Origin: Beijerinckiaceae bacterium
Lineage (GTDB): Bacteria; Pseudomonadota; Alphaproteobacteria; Rhizobiales; Beijerinckiaceae
Assembly (NCBI GenBank): GCA_947475995.1
Contig: CANJNI010000016.1
Span: 24,332-88,331 of the forward strand
Length of the DNA: 64,000 nucleotides
Direction: 5' to 3'
Under the pieces are notes generated by a model. It was not told the origin of the DNA, ran no database searches, and was given only the letters and a program-made list of their open reading frames with translations. Positions 1 through 9,528 of this stretch are shown piece by piece. Numbering within the stretch: the first letter of the stretch is position 1; each line of letters starts with the position of its first letter. A program made the translations under genes and the position numbers.

Positions 1-294
1 TTCAGGCATGGCCGCAATGGCCTCGCTATCGGGAACGCTGGCGCCGTTGGCGTCGCCGTGGAACTTCACATAGCCGCCCAGCGGCAGGAGCGCGATGCGC
101 CAGCGAGTGCCGTGGCGATCCACGAAGCCGGCGATCTCGGGGCCGAAGCCGATCGAGAAGGCGTCTACCTTAACGCCGCACCAGCGCCCGACCAAGAAAT
201 GGCCAAGCTCATGGAAAAACACCACAATGCTCAAAACGAAGATGAATGGGACGACGTATCCCAATAGTGAACCAACGTGTCCCAAAATCGCCAT
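1..294 (-). CDS. rseP: RseP-type site-2 zinc metalloprotease (N-terminal part)
   Basis: Only the first 98 residues are inside the window; the gene runs off the left edge. A hydrophobic segment (about residues 12-27) leads into HELGH at 28-32, the zinc-binding HExxH motif of intramembrane site-2 proteases, and LPLGGYVKF follows at 70-78, as in RseP/MmpA. In this family the enzyme cleaves membrane-anchored anti-sigma factors and leftover signal peptides within the inner membrane. The start at 294 gives the first membrane helix directly. It lies downstream of dxr on the same strand, its usual place, across a gap of 142 bases that probably carries its own promoter. The PDZ domains and C-terminal helices cannot be checked here. 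Confidence 0.93.
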   Translation of the reverse strand, partial: MAILGHVGSLLGYVVPFIFVLSIVVFFHELGHFLVGRWCGVKVDAFSIGFGPEIAGFVDRHGTRWRIALLPLGGYVKFHGDANGASVPDSEAIAAMPE

Positions 295-436
295 TAACGC
301 CTCCTTAACCACCAGGTCTGCCAGTGCTGAGCAATTCCTGGTCCGGTCAGGGTTCCCGTGTTTTGTCAGATATGAGCCGGGGCCCCGACCGGCAACCGCC
401 GCATGGTTACCAGATCGTTACCCTGCCTGATCCGGT

Positions 437-1669
437 TCAGGAGGCCAAGGAGGCCCGGGTTCTTTCTCTTGCAATATGGTCAACGCCGAGGGCGTCTACT
501 ACGGAAGCCGGTTTTCGGGCTGTTCCATCCGCAATAGCGGCATCGCAGGCTGCGCCGACCCGGCGGGGGATGTCCCCGAACGGGATGCGTCCGGCCAGAA
601 AGGCCTCGACGACGACTTCATTCGCGGCATTCAGGACGGTCGGCAGGCCCCCGCCCTGATCAAGCGCCGCACGGGCGATCCGCAGCGCCGGGAATCGCTC
701 CATGTCGGGTTCCTCGAACGTCAACGCGCCGATACGGGCGAGATCCAGTCGGGGAACGCCGGTGGCGAGGCGGTCCGGATATCCCAGACAATGCGCAATC
801 GGGATGCGCATGTCGGGCGGCGCAAGCCCTGCCGTGACGGCGCCGTCCTGAAAATAGACAAGGCCGTGGACGATGGATTGCGGATGAACCAGTACATCAA
901 GTCGGCTTGGCGCAATGTCAAAAATATGATGCGCTTCAATCAGTTCCAGACCTTTGTTCATCAAGGACGCGGAGTCGATGGTGACCTTGGCGCCCATCGA
1001 CCAGTTGGGATGGGCCAGAGCTTCCTCGCGGCTGGCGGCGGAAATCCTGTTCGCCCCCCATGTGCGGAAGGGACCGCCCGAGGCGGTGAGCACCATCCGT
1101 TCGATGCTGGAACAGTCGCGCCCCCCGAGGCACTGGAAGATGGCGTTGTGTTCGCTGTCCATCGGCAGCAGCCTGCCGCCGAGCCTCCCGGCCGTCTCCA
1201 TGAAGGGGTACCCGGCGCAGACGAGCGATTCCTTGTTGGCGAGGGCGATGGTGCGCCCGGCTTCGAGCGCCGCATAGGTCGGCAGTACGCCAGCGGTTCC
1301 GACGATTGCGGCGACCACCAGATCGGACGGGACGGTCGCGGCTTCGACGACGGCGTCGGGACCGGCCCCGGTTTCGATCCCGTGTCCGGCGAGCAGCGCG
1401 GTCAATTCGCGGTAGCCGGCGGGGTCGGCGACCACGGCGCGGCGCGCCCTGATGCGGATGGCCATCCGGGCCAGCGCCTTGGCGTCCCGGCCCCCCACCA
1501 CAGCCTCGACCGTAAATGCGCCGGGGCTCGCCTCGATCACTTCCGCCGTGGATTGTCCGATGGAACCGGTCGCGCCCAGAATCACCAGACGGCGCGGACC
1601 GCCCGGACCGGGCTCGATATGCGGCGTCGCCTCACGGGCGGGAGCGTTCGTCCGGATGGTCTGGTCCAA
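437..1669 (-). CDS. dxr: 1-deoxy-D-xylulose 5-phosphate reductoisomerase
   Basis: Dxr converts deoxyxylulose phosphate to methylerythritol phosphate with NADPH, the committed step of the MEP isoprenoid pathway in the cytoplasm. The protein has 410 residues, close to the usual 385-400 with a short extra N-terminus. The NADPH loop GATGSIGQS is at 32-40, KES at 146-148 lies in the cofactor domain, and DSEHNA at 171-176 holds the acidic metal and substrate ligands. LNAANE near the C-terminal third is also typical. It follows cdsA after 28 bases and precedes rseP, the standard order. The true start could be slightly internal, since the first 25 residues are not conserved-looking. Confidence 0.96.
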   Translation of the reverse strand: MDQTIRTNAPAREATPHIEPGPGGPRRLVILGATGSIGQSTAEVIEASPGAFTVEAVVGGRDAKALARMAIRIRARRAVVADPAGYRELTALLAGHGIETGAGPDAVVEAATVPSDLVVAAIVGTAGVLPTYAALEAGRTIALANKESLVCAGYPFMETAGRLGGRLLPMDSEHNAIFQCLGGRDCSSIERMVLTASGGPFRTWGANRISAASREEALAHPNWSMGAKVTIDSASLMNKGLELIEAHHIFDIAPSRLDVLVHPQSIVHGLVYFQDGAVTAGLAPPDMRIPIAHCLGYPDRLATGVPRLDLARIGALTFEEPDMERFPALRIARAALDQGGGLPTVLNAANEVVVEAFLAGRIPFGDIPRRVGAACDAAIADGTARKPASVVDALGVDHIARERTRASLAS

Positions 1670-1697
1670 TGTCAGTTCACCAACGAGATGTCTGCGG

Positions 1698-2570
1698 TCA
1701 CCAGTTCAGGAGTCCGTGAGCGGCCTGGTTGGAGCCGTATCTCACACTTCCGACGATCGCCACAAAGACCGCAGCGACAAGAAAACCGTCGAGCCGGTCC
1801 ATGACGCCGCCATGGCCGGGGATCAGATGACTGGCATCCTTGACGGAAAAACGGCGCTTGAGGCCCGATTCCAGAAAATCGCCACCCTGCGACAGAACCG
1901 CTGTGAACCAGCCGAGCGCCAGAATCGGCAGGACGGAGACCTCTGCCGGGCCGATCAGGGCCCTCAGCACCAGCCAGCCGCATAGGGCGGCGCTGATCGT
2001 TCCGACCAGAAAACCCGACCAGGTCTTCTTGGGCGAGACGCGCGGCCAGAGTTTCGGCCCGCCGATCAGACGGCCGCCGAAATAGGCCATGATGTCCGTC
2101 GTCCAGACAATTGCGAACAGCCAGGCGACGCCTTCGAACCCGCGGATAATCGAGGCGCGCAACAGGATGACCGATATCAGCAGGGCGCCGGCATAGATCA
2201 CGCCTGCCCCGCTCCACAGGCGCTTTCCGGGCTCGGCCACATAGGCGACAGCCGCCGCGCCGGCCAGCAGCGAAACCAGCGCCATCTCGGGCGCGCGATT
2301 CACCTCGAACGTGGCGACAGCCAGCAAGGCCGCAAAGCCGACAAAGAAACGACGACGCTCATGTGCGCCGCCGATCAGCTTCTGCCATTCCCAGAGGATC
2401 GCCAGACTGGCGGCCAGCCAGAAGAGATTGAAGATATGTCCGCCGGCCCAGAGGCTCCCGAGCGCGGCGGCGATCATCACGATGCCCGACGCAATGCGCG
2501 GCCCAAGATCGCTCATGGAGGATTTCGACGCCGCAGCGGCTTCGGCAGGTTCGGAGCCGGTCGTCATCAC
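1698..2570 (-). CDS. cdsA: Phosphatidate cytidylyltransferase (CDP-diacylglycerol synthase)
   Basis: CdsA makes CDP-diacylglycerol from phosphatidic acid and CTP at the inner membrane, the branch point of phospholipid synthesis. The 290-residue protein is strongly hydrophobic with about seven membrane segments. Near the C-terminus it carries the family signature [11 protein letters not shown] followed by [11 protein letters not shown], which has the conserved lysine, aspartate and HGG residues. Its ATG overlaps the uppS stop codon by four bases (ATGA), so the two genes are probably translationally coupled. The first 25 residues are polar and poorly conserved-looking. Confidence 0.95.
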   Translation of the reverse strand: MMTTGSEPAEAAAASKSSMSDLGPRIASGIVMIAAALGSLWAGGHIFNLFWLAASLAILWEWQKLIGGAHERRRFFVGFAALLAVATFEVNRAPEMALVSLLAGAAAVAYVAEPGKRLWSGAGVIYAGALLISVILLRASIIRGFEGVAWLFAIVWTTDIMAYFGGRLIGGPKLWPRVSPKKTWSGFLVGTISAALCGWLVLRALIGPAEVSVLPILALGWFTAVLSQGGDFLESGLKRRFSVKDASHLIPGHGGVMDRLDGFLVAAVFVAIVGSVRYGSNQAAHGLLNW

Positions 2571-3343
2571 GAGGCCGTCTTGGCGGGCGGAACCGGCTCG
2601 GCCAGCCCCCCGTAGCGCCGGTCGCGGCCGGCGAATTCCAGCAAGGCCCCTTCCAGGGTGGCTTGATCGAAGTCGGGCCAGTGGATGGGAAGGAAGACGA
2701 ATTCCGCATAGGCCGACTGCCAGAGGAGGAAATTCGACAGGCGCAGCTCCCCTGACGTGCGGATGACGAGATCGGGATCGGGAATGTCCGCCGTGTCCAG
2801 CGCGCCGCTCAAATGGTCCACATCAATCTGGGCCGGATCGAGCTTTCCGGCCGCGACATCCAGCGCCAGCCGCCGGGCGGCGTCGGCGATCTCCTGCCGG
2901 CTGCCGTAGTTGAAGGCGATGACCAGCGTGAGATTGCGGTTGTGGCGGGTCAGTTCCTCGGCTTCTTCCAGAAGGAGCCGGATGTCCGGGGCGAGGTTTT
3001 CGCGCCGTCCGATGATCCTCACCTTGACGCCGTTGCGGTGCAGTTCGGCAAGGTCGTTGCGGATGAAGCGCTTCAGCAGCCCCATCAGATCGGACACTTC
3101 CTGCTCGGGGCGGGACCAGTTTTCCGTCGAGAAGCTGTAGAGCGTCAGATACTGGATGCCGAGGTTGCCGGCCGCGCGGACCGTGCGCCGGACGGCCTCC
3201 ACGCCGCGCCGGTGGCCTTCCAGACGCGGCAGACCGCGCGCCTTCGCCCAGCGCCCGTTGCCGTCCATGATGATGGCGACGTGCCGAGGGGCGCCAGGCC
3301 TGCGGGCGCCGCGCGTCTCGTCGCCGGGCTGTTGTTGCTGCAT
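2567..3343 (-). CDS. uppS: Isoprenyl transferase (undecaprenyl diphosphate synthase)
   Basis: UppS condenses farnesyl diphosphate with isopentenyl units to give the C55 carrier for peptidoglycan and other envelope polymers. I placed the start at 3343 (258 residues, near the usual 250). An upstream ATG at 3427 would add 28 proline- and glycine-rich residues without family resemblance. MDGNGRW at 26-32 supplies the catalytic aspartate and P-loop, and YSFSTENW plus the C-terminal [17 protein letters not shown] are diagnostic. It is the first gene of the uppS-cdsA-dxr-rseP string. frr, usually next upstream, lies about 12.8 kb away here. Confidence 0.95.
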   Translation of the reverse strand: MQQQQPGDETRGARRPGAPRHVAIIMDGNGRWAKARGLPRLEGHRRGVEAVRRTVRAAGNLGIQYLTLYSFSTENWSRPEQEVSDLMGLLKRFIRNDLAELHRNGVKVRIIGRRENLAPDIRLLLEEAEELTRHNRNLTLVIAFNYGSRQEIADAARRLALDVAAGKLDPAQIDVDHLSGALDTADIPDPDLVIRTSGELRLSNFLLWQSAYAEFVFLPIHWPDFDQATLEGALLEFAGRDRRYGGLAEPVPPAKTAS

Positions 3344-3445
3344 CCGTTCCCGCGCTCCGGGCGAAATCTCAACCACACTTGAGGTTAAAACGCCACCCGT
3401 CCTTTTGTTTCCGGGGCGGTCTTCCACCGCGCTGCATCGGGGGCG

Positions 3446-4255
3446 TCAGGGCTCAAGCGGCGGATCGCCGACGCCGACGACATTCTGGTCGAAGTCGATG
3501 TTCGCGCCCGTCATCAATCCGGATTCGGCGGAAGCCAGCCAGGCGCAGGCGCGGGCGACTTCCATCGGGTCGATCAGGCGGCCGAACGGACGGGTTCGGG
3601 CTGCTTCTTCCAGCCAGCCATCCTGCGCGCCGTGGTACTCGCGCATGACGCGCTCCTCGCCGGGCGTATTCATCCAGCCGATGTTGAGGCCATTGACCCT
3701 GATGCGGTGACGCACCAGCGAATGCGCCACATTGCGGGTGAGCGTTGCGAGCGCGCCCTTGGTGGTCGAATAGGCGGTCAGGAAGGCCTGTCCGCCATGG
3801 GCCGACATGGACTGGATGTTGATGATCGAGCCTTCGATCTTTTCCCGCACCATGATGCGGGCGGCGCCCTGTATCAAGAAGAAGGGAGCCTTCACGTTGA
3901 CGGCGAAAAGCTCGTCGTAGCGCTGCTCGGTCGTGTCGAGGATGTTGCCGCGATCCGTCAGGCCTGCGGCATTGACCAGAATGTCCACGCGCCCAAACGC
4001 CTTGTCGGCGGCGGCCACGACGGCCTGAACGTCGGCCATCACGGCCAGATCGGCCTTCACGAAAAGAGCTTTCGCGCCGAGCTTTGTAAGCCTTTCGGCG
4101 ACCGCGGCTCCATTCGCCGCGTTGCGTCCGCAGATGACAATGCCTGAAGCGCCGCGCTCGGCGAAGAGGGTCGCGATGGCCTCGCCCAGACCCTGCGTCC
4201 CGCCGGTGACGATGGCGACCTTGCCGGTCAGACGCGCCAGATCGTTTCGACTCAT
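3446..4255 (-). CDS. SDR family NAD(P)-dependent oxidoreductase
   Basis: This is a classical short-chain dehydrogenase of 269 residues. The cofactor loop TGGTQGLG lies at 17-24, NAAG at 95-98, and the catalytic Ser149-Tyr162-Lys166 set (YSTTK) is complete. The start at 4255 is preferred over an ORF start at 4306 because GGAGG lies about ten bases upstream of it and it brings the Rossmann fold close to the N-terminus. The substrate cannot be told from sequence; family members reduce or oxidise alcohols, sugars or acyl chains. It runs in the same direction as uppS, 102 bases ahead of it, and is divergent from the phosphatase gene at 4348. Confidence 0.9.
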   Translation of the reverse strand: MSRNDLARLTGKVAIVTGGTQGLGEAIATLFAERGASGIVICGRNAANGAAVAERLTKLGAKALFVKADLAVMADVQAVVAAADKAFGRVDILVNAAGLTDRGNILDTTEQRYDELFAVNVKAPFFLIQGAARIMVREKIEGSIINIQSMSAHGGQAFLTAYSTTKGALATLTRNVAHSLVRHRIRVNGLNIGWMNTPGEERVMREYHGAQDGWLEEAARTRPFGRLIDPMEVARACAWLASAESGLMTGANIDFDQNVVGVGDPPLEP

Positions 4256-4347
4256 GTGCAAAATCCTCCGTGGAGGCGAACAAACCAGAAGGCGACTGCC
4301 TGACAAGCCATTTCTTGTGCTATGCGGGTGGCGACAAGGGGGACCGA

Positions 4348-5145
4348 ATGTCGAAAGCCGCCATCAGCGAACAGGAACTCGCCGCAAGATATCTGGCGCT
4401 TCCCGGTCTGGCGCAGGACCTCGGCCATCTGGCCATGGGTTTCTTCAACAATCGCGAGTCCCTCAACACCCGCATGAAGGGGACGCAGGACTTCATCACC
4501 GAAGCCGACGGCGCGGTGGAAGCGCGCTTCCGGGCGCTGATCGCGTCAGCCTTCCCAGGCGACAGCGTCATGGGCGAGGAAATGGGCGGCGGGAATTCCG
4601 ATCTCCTGTGGATCATCGACCCCATCGACGGCACCGCCAATTTTGCTCGTGGCGACAGGGTCTGGTGCATTTCCATCGGTTTCGTGGTGGGAGGCGTTCC
4701 GACGCTTGGACTGATCTACGCGCCGGCGCTTGACGAGACCTTCCTGGCGCGACGGGGCGGCGGGGCGACCATGAACGGCAAACCGATCCGGGCGGCGGAG
4801 ACGGACGCCATCGAACAGGCGACGATCGAATTCGGCTGGTCTTCACGCCTGCCGACAAAGGACTATCTGGATGTGGTCGCAGGGCTTTTCGACACGGGAG
4901 CCCATGTGAAGCGCTGCGCGTCGGGCGCGCTCGGCATGGCGCATGTGGCGATGGGCCGGACCGACGCCTATGGCGAATTGCACATCAACGCCTGGGATGT
5001 GGCCGCCGGGATCGTGATCGCCTCGGAGGCGGGCGCGCGCATCAATGACTTCTGCACGGGCGACTGGCTGGGCGACGGCAATCCCATTCTGGCGACCACG
5101 CCTGCACTTTGGGGCCCGATTTCCAGGGCTTGCGGCGTCCGCTAG
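4348..5145 (+). CDS. Inositol monophosphatase family protein
   Basis: A 265-residue member of the Li+-sensitive, Mg2+-dependent phosphatase family. All metal-binding motifs are present: GEE at 76-78, DPIDGT at 91-96 and WDVAAG near residue 215. The start at 4348 follows an AAGGGGGA ribosome-binding site; the longer open frame from 4270 would add 26 unlikely residues. The family dephosphorylates inositol phosphate, histidinol phosphate, fructose bisphosphate or PAP, and nothing seen here separates these. It shares a short divergent promoter region with the SDR gene and lies just upstream of the Pho-box-like element. Confidence 0.88.
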   Translation: MSKAAISEQELAARYLALPGLAQDLGHLAMGFFNNRESLNTRMKGTQDFITEADGAVEARFRALIASAFPGDSVMGEEMGGGNSDLLWIIDPIDGTANFARGDRVWCISIGFVVGGVPTLGLIYAPALDETFLARRGGGATMNGKPIRAAETDAIEQATIEFGWSSRLPTKDYLDVVAGLFDTGAHVKRCASGALGMAHVAMGRTDAYGELHINAWDVAAGIVIASEAGARINDFCTGDWLGDGNPILATTPALWGPISRACGVR

Positions 5146-5182
5146 GTCGGGAACGCCCGAAAACAATTGTCCGCCAGTCTCA

Positions 5183-5211
5183 TTGACAGGTTTATGACAG
5201 TTCGATGACAT
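5183..5211 (-). promoter_or_regulatory. Pho-box-like triple direct repeat
   Basis: Three seven-base units, TTGACAG (5183-5189), ATGACAG (5194-5200) and ATGACAT (5205-5211), are spaced exactly 11 bases apart. Read on the minus strand they are ATGTCAT, CTGTCAT and CTGTCAA, close to the CTGTCAT-N4-CTGTCAT consensus for PhoB. The element lies 31 bases before the ATG of the ABC binding protein. Its orientation is opposite to that of the gene it precedes, which is unusual for activation. Another OmpR-family regulator is possible. Confidence 0.6.
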
Positions 5212-5241
5212 AGGTTTCAGAAGAGTTTTCAGGAGGAACGC

Positions 5242-6282
5242 ATGTCCACCAAAACCACCATGAAATTCGTCGGCCTCGGCCTTCTCTCGACCCTGCCCTT
5301 CATGGCCCCGCAGGCCGCGTCCGGACAGGAACTTGTCGTCTATTGCGGCGTGCAGGAAGAATGGTGCCGGCCCATGATGCAGGCCTTCGAGCGCAAGACG
5401 GGCGTCAAGGTGCTGATGACCCGCAAGTCCGCCGGCGAAATCTACGCGCAGTTGAAGGCTGAAGCCTCGAACCCGCGCGCCGACGTGTGGTGGGGCGGCA
5501 CGGGCGACCCCCATCTTCAGGCAGCCGAAGAAGGTCTGACCGAACCCTACAAGCCGGCCATTCTGTCCGAGCTGCAGCCGTGGGCGTTGAAGCAGGCTGA
5601 AACCGCCAAGAACCGCACTGTCGGCATCTATGCGGGCGGCCTCGGCTACTCGTTCAACACCGAGCAGCTCGCCAAGCGCAAGCTCCCCGAGCCGAAGTGC
5701 TGGGCGGACCTCACCAAGGCCGACTACAAGGATGAAGTGCAGGTCGCCGATCCGAATGCGTCGGGCACGTCCTACAACATGCTCGCCACCATGGTGCAGC
5801 TGATGGGCGAACAGCAGGCGTTCGACTACCTGAAAGCCATGCACAAGAACGTCAACCAGTACACCAAGACCGGCGCGGCCCCTGCCCGTGCGGTTTCGAC
5901 CGGCGAGTCCGTAATCGGCATCACCTTCATGCATGATGCGGTGACGGAAGCCGTCAACGGCGCCCCCGTGAAGGTCGTGTCGCCGTGCGAAGGCACCGGC
6001 TACGAGATCGGCTCCATGTCGATCATCAAGGGCGCGAAGAACATGGAAAGCGCCAAGAAGTTCTATGACTGGGCGCTGACCCCGGAAGCGCAGGAAATCG
6101 GCGCGACCGCCAAGGCCTATCAGGTGCCGTCGAACAAGAACTCCAAGACGCCCCCGCAGGCGCCGAAGCTCACGGACATCAAGCTGATCGACTACGACTT
6201 CGCCAAATACGGCTCGTCGGCTGAACGCACGCGCCTGCTCGCCAAGTGGGATGCGGAAGTCCGCAACGCACCGAAGCGGTAA
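5242..6282 (+). CDS. ABC transporter periplasmic substrate-binding protein (Fe3+/phosphonate type)
   Basis: A 346-residue secreted binding protein with a signal peptide ending around ASG-QE (28-30) and a clear AGGAGG ribosome-binding site. The mature start resembles the FbpA/FutA/AfuA iron-binding class (VVYCGVQEEW), and the body has GTSYN and the C-terminal DYDFAKYGS region found in a large alphaproteobacterial branch. Related branches have been assigned to iron, thiamine or 2-aminoethylphosphonate, so the ligand is open. It forms an operon with the fused permease and ATPase downstream. The Pho-box-like repeat just upstream favours a phosphorus compound over iron. Confidence 0.88.
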   Translation: MSTKTTMKFVGLGLLSTLPFMAPQAASGQELVVYCGVQEEWCRPMMQAFERKTGVKVLMTRKSAGEIYAQLKAEASNPRADVWWGGTGDPHLQAAEEGLTEPYKPAILSELQPWALKQAETAKNRTVGIYAGGLGYSFNTEQLAKRKLPEPKCWADLTKADYKDEVQVADPNASGTSYNMLATMVQLMGEQQAFDYLKAMHKNVNQYTKTGAAPARAVSTGESVIGITFMHDAVTEAVNGAPVKVVSPCEGTGYEIGSMSIIKGAKNMESAKKFYDWALTPEAQEIGATAKAYQVPSNKNSKTPPQAPKLTDIKLIDYDFAKYGSSAERTRLLAKWDAEVRNAPKR

Positions 6283-6305
6283 GCCTCACCGGCAAGGGGC
6301 GTATC

Positions 6306-8432
6306 GTGCGTCGTCGCGTTGCAGACAAAGGCGTAACGGATCTTGCGGCGGCCGCTCTGGCCGCCGTTTGTTTCGCCGCGACTCCCTGGGCCTTCGTGGG
6401 CGATTTTCGCCCCGGCCTGTGGTGGGTGCTGGATGGGCGGTGGCCGATTGCCTTGCCGCTGCTCGCCACGGTCGCCATCGGCGTTCTGGCGATGCGAGGC
6501 CCCTCGACCGGTCGACTGCGCGCAGCACTCAGCGGCGCGGGCGTATTCTTCCTGCTCGCCTACGGTTTCTGGCCGGGCCTGTTCGACGGCAAGCCTCCGC
6601 TGGCTCTGGGTATCGGCGCGGCGGTTCTTGGCGCGGCCCTGACCTTTCAGGGCGCGCGGGCTCTGGCTGCCAGCGGGGCCTTCAAGGCCGACCGCTGGGT
6701 GGCGACCACGACGGTGACGATCTTCGTCTCGGTGATGCTGTTCGTCTTTTTTCCCGTATGCGCCGCCCTGGTGAACGCATTCCTCGACCGCACCGGCGCG
6801 ATCGACCTGCCCCTGGCGGTCTCGCGTTTCACCGCGCGCGACATCTGGTCGGTGGCCTGCCTGACGTCGGACCAGAATTGCGGCGTCGTCATCAATACGA
6901 TGTGGCTCGGGATACTGGCCGGCGCCTTCTCGACCTTTCTGGGTCTCGCCTTCGCGCTTCTGGCGCAGCGCGGCAATCTGAAGAGCACGAAGATTTTCGA
7001 CGCGCTTTCGGTTCTGCCGATCATTACGCCGCCTTTCGTGATCGCGATGGCGCTGGTGGTTCTGTTCGGCCGCACGGGCGTGGTGACGACCTTCCTCGAC
7101 AATTACGCCGGCATTCCCCGTTCGCGCTGGATCTACGGTCTGCCGGGCGTGCTGATCGCGCAGGTCCTGTCGCAGACGCCCCTGTCCTACATGATCCTGC
7201 GCGGCGCACTGCAGGGCATTTCCCCGTCGCTTGAAGAAGCCGCGCAAACGCTGCGCGCCGGGCGCTGGCATACGTTCAAGACAGTCACTTGGCCGCTGCT
7301 GCGGCCCGCCGTCGCGGCCTCCTGTCTGCTCGGTTTCGTCGAGAGCCTGGCGGATTTCGGCAATCCGGTGGTGCTCGGCGGATCGTTCGAGGTGCTGTCC
7401 ACAAAGATCTATTTCGCGGTCGCGGGCGCGCAATACGATCCGGGCCGCTCGGCCATTCTGGCGCTCATCCTGCTCGCGTTGACGCTGACCGCGTTCTGGT
7501 TCCAGACCGTGTGGCTCGGTCGCCGCTCCTACGTCACCGTCACCGGCAAGGGCGACAATGGCGTACCGCCCAGCCTTCCGGTCGGGCTGCGCCGCGCCGC
7601 CATGGGCGTCGTGATCCCCTGGGTGATCCTGACCGTCGCGCTGTACGGCGTGATCATGATCGGCGGCTTCGTGACCGACATCGGCCGCGGGGCGATGACG
7701 CCGACCTTCAAGCATTTCGCGACCGGGTTCGCGATCGAGATGACGCCGCACGGATTGTTCTTCTCGGGGTCGGCCTGGGACTCGTTCTTCGTCACCGTCG
7801 GCGTCGCGGCTGTCGCGGCTCCGATCACCACGCTGGTCGGCATCCTGACCGCCTATGTGCTGAGCCGGCACAATTTCATCGGCAAGCGCACCTTCGAATT
7901 CGTCACCATGCTGGCCTTTGCGATCCCCGGTACGGTCATCGGCGTCGCCTATGTGTCGGCGTTCAATACGCCGCCGGTCGAACTCGCCGGAACGGGCCTG
8001 ATCCTTGTCATCTGCTTCGTGTTCCGCAACATGCCTGTGGGCGTGCGGGCGGGCATTGCGGCGCTGAGCCAGATCGACAAGTCGCTCGATGAAGCCTCGA
8101 CGACTCTCGGGGCCAGCACCGGAACGACCGTGAAGCGCGTGACGATCCCGCTGCTCAAACATGCCATCATCGCGACGCTGGTCTTCTCCTTCGTGCACGC
8201 AATGACGGCGGTGAGCGCCATCGTGTTCCTCGTGACCGCACGCTACAACATGGCCACGGCCTATATCGTCGGGCGCGTGGACGCGGGCGAATATCCGCTC
8301 GCCATCGCCTATTCGTCGCTGCTCATCGTCTTCATGCTGCTGGTGGTGCTGCTGATCCAGTTGCTCGTCGGCGAACGCAAGCTCGGACGTCGCGGCGTCG
8401 CCGCCAATCCCGTCAATCTCGGAGCCCGCTGA
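6306..8432 (+). CDS. ABC transporter permease, fused two-domain type with N-terminal extension
   Basis: This inner-membrane permease contains two complete binding-protein-dependent transport domains in one chain. Each has an EAA-loop for docking the ATPase: EEAAQTLRAG in the first half and DEASTTLGAS in the second. I chose GTG at 6306 (708 residues), with AAGGGGC upstream, rather than ATG at 6246, which would overlap the preceding gene by 37 bases. The first 130 residues or so carry about four extra hydrophobic segments beyond the usual fused permease of about 550 residues. The ATPase gene begins on the base right after its stop codon. Confidence 0.9.
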   Translation: MRRRVADKGVTDLAAAALAAVCFAATPWAFVGDFRPGLWWVLDGRWPIALPLLATVAIGVLAMRGPSTGRLRAALSGAGVFFLLAYGFWPGLFDGKPPLALGIGAAVLGAALTFQGARALAASGAFKADRWVATTTVTIFVSVMLFVFFPVCAALVNAFLDRTGAIDLPLAVSRFTARDIWSVACLTSDQNCGVVINTMWLGILAGAFSTFLGLAFALLAQRGNLKSTKIFDALSVLPIITPPFVIAMALVVLFGRTGVVTTFLDNYAGIPRSRWIYGLPGVLIAQVLSQTPLSYMILRGALQGISPSLEEAAQTLRAGRWHTFKTVTWPLLRPAVAASCLLGFVESLADFGNPVVLGGSFEVLSTKIYFAVAGAQYDPGRSAILALILLALTLTAFWFQTVWLGRRSYVTVTGKGDNGVPPSLPVGLRRAAMGVVIPWVILTVALYGVIMIGGFVTDIGRGAMTPTFKHFATGFAIEMTPHGLFFSGSAWDSFFVTVGVAAVAAPITTLVGILTAYVLSRHNFIGKRTFEFVTMLAFAIPGTVIGVAYVSAFNTPPVELAGTGLILVICFVFRNMPVGVRAGIAALSQIDKSLDEASTTLGASTGTTVKRVTIPLLKHAIIATLVFSFVHAMTAVSAIVFLVTARYNMATAYIVGRVDAGEYPLAIAYSSLLIVFMLLVVLLIQLLVGERKLGRRGVAANPVNLGAR

Positions 8433-9482
8433 ATGTCGCGCGCAGCTTCTGTCCGCTTCGAAAAAGTCTCGCGCCTTTACGGCGACGTTCGCGCCGTGAA
8501 CGAAGTGTCGTTCGAGGTGCAGGCGGGCACGCTCGTCACCCTGCTTGGACCCTCGGGCTGCGGCAAAACCACGACGCTGCGCCTCGTCGCCGGCCTTGAA
8601 CAGGCATCCAGCGGCAAGATCTTCATCGGCGACGAGGACGTGACGGCGCTCGGCGCCGCAGAGCGCGACGTCTCCATGGTGTTCCAGAGCTATGCGCTCT
8701 TTCCGCACATGAACGTGATGGACAATGTCATGTATGGCCCGCTCGCGTCCGGCGCGAAAAAGGCCGAAGCGAAGGAAATGGCGCTCGAGAAGCTCGCGCT
8801 GGTCGGCCTCAAGGGCTTCGAGGGACGCCTGCCCTCCGAGCTTTCCGGCGGCCAGCAGCAGCGCGTGGCGCTTGCCCGCGCCATCGTGCTGGAACCGCGC
8901 ATGCTGCTCTTCGACGAGCCCCTTTCGAACCTCGACGCGCGCCTGCGCCGCAAGGTGCGGGACGACATTCGCGATCTCCAGCAGCTGCTGGGGCTGACGG
9001 TGCTTTACGTCACGCACGACCAGCAGGAGGCGCTGGCCGTCTCCGACAAGGTGATCGTGATGGACAATGCGGTGATCGCCCAGCAGGGCGCGCCGCACGA
9101 TCTCTATGAGCGCCCGCAAAGCCGCTTCCTCGCCGACTTCATCGGCGAATCGAACATCATCGAGGGAAGCTTCTCGACCTCGGGCGCAGATACGCTGTTC
9201 ACCGCAGGCGGCGTCACGCTGACGCTCGGTTCCGTCGCCTTCAAGCCCACCGACAAGATGATCGCCATCCGGCCCGACCGTCTCAAGCTGAGCGCAGGCG
9301 GCGACGGCGCCATCAAGGTGCGCCGCCGCGCGTATGTGGGCCATGCGTGGGAATATTCGCTCGACACGCCCTGGAAGGGCGAGTTGCTGGCCATCGCCCC
9401 CGCCCGCCACGAACTGGTTGAAGTCGGAACGAGCGTCGCACTGACGATTGATGCGGGCTCGGCCATTCCGCTCGGGAGATAG
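8433..9482 (+). CDS. ABC transporter ATP-binding protein
   Basis: The energising subunit of the importer, 349 residues. Walker A GPSGCGKT is at 39-46, the signature LSGGQQQR at 137-144 and Walker B leading into DEPLSNLD at 161-168. The C-terminal 110 residues look like the TOBE regulatory domain of the FbpC/PotA class. It starts immediately after the permease stop, so coupling is tight. Nothing obvious terminates the operon before the tRNA promoter at 9529. Confidence 0.93.
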   Translation: MSRAASVRFEKVSRLYGDVRAVNEVSFEVQAGTLVTLLGPSGCGKTTTLRLVAGLEQASSGKIFIGDEDVTALGAAERDVSMVFQSYALFPHMNVMDNVMYGPLASGAKKAEAKEMALEKLALVGLKGFEGRLPSELSGGQQQRVALARAIVLEPRMLLFDEPLSNLDARLRRKVRDDIRDLQQLLGLTVLYVTHDQQEALAVSDKVIVMDNAVIAQQGAPHDLYERPQSRFLADFIGESNIIEGSFSTSGADTLFTAGGVTLTLGSVAFKPTDKMIAIRPDRLKLSAGGDGAIKVRRRAYVGHAWEYSLDTPWKGELLAIAPARHELVEVGTSVALTIDAGSAIPLGR

Positions 9483-9528
9483 TTCGGCGGGCTGCGCGAA
9501 ATCGGGTCTAAAACCTGCGCGCAATGCG

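Noticed and set aside
5183..5212. Sigma-70 promoter using TTGACA at 5183
   Set aside because: The -35 is perfect but no acceptable -10 lies at 16-18 bases. The 11-base repeat explains the sequence better.
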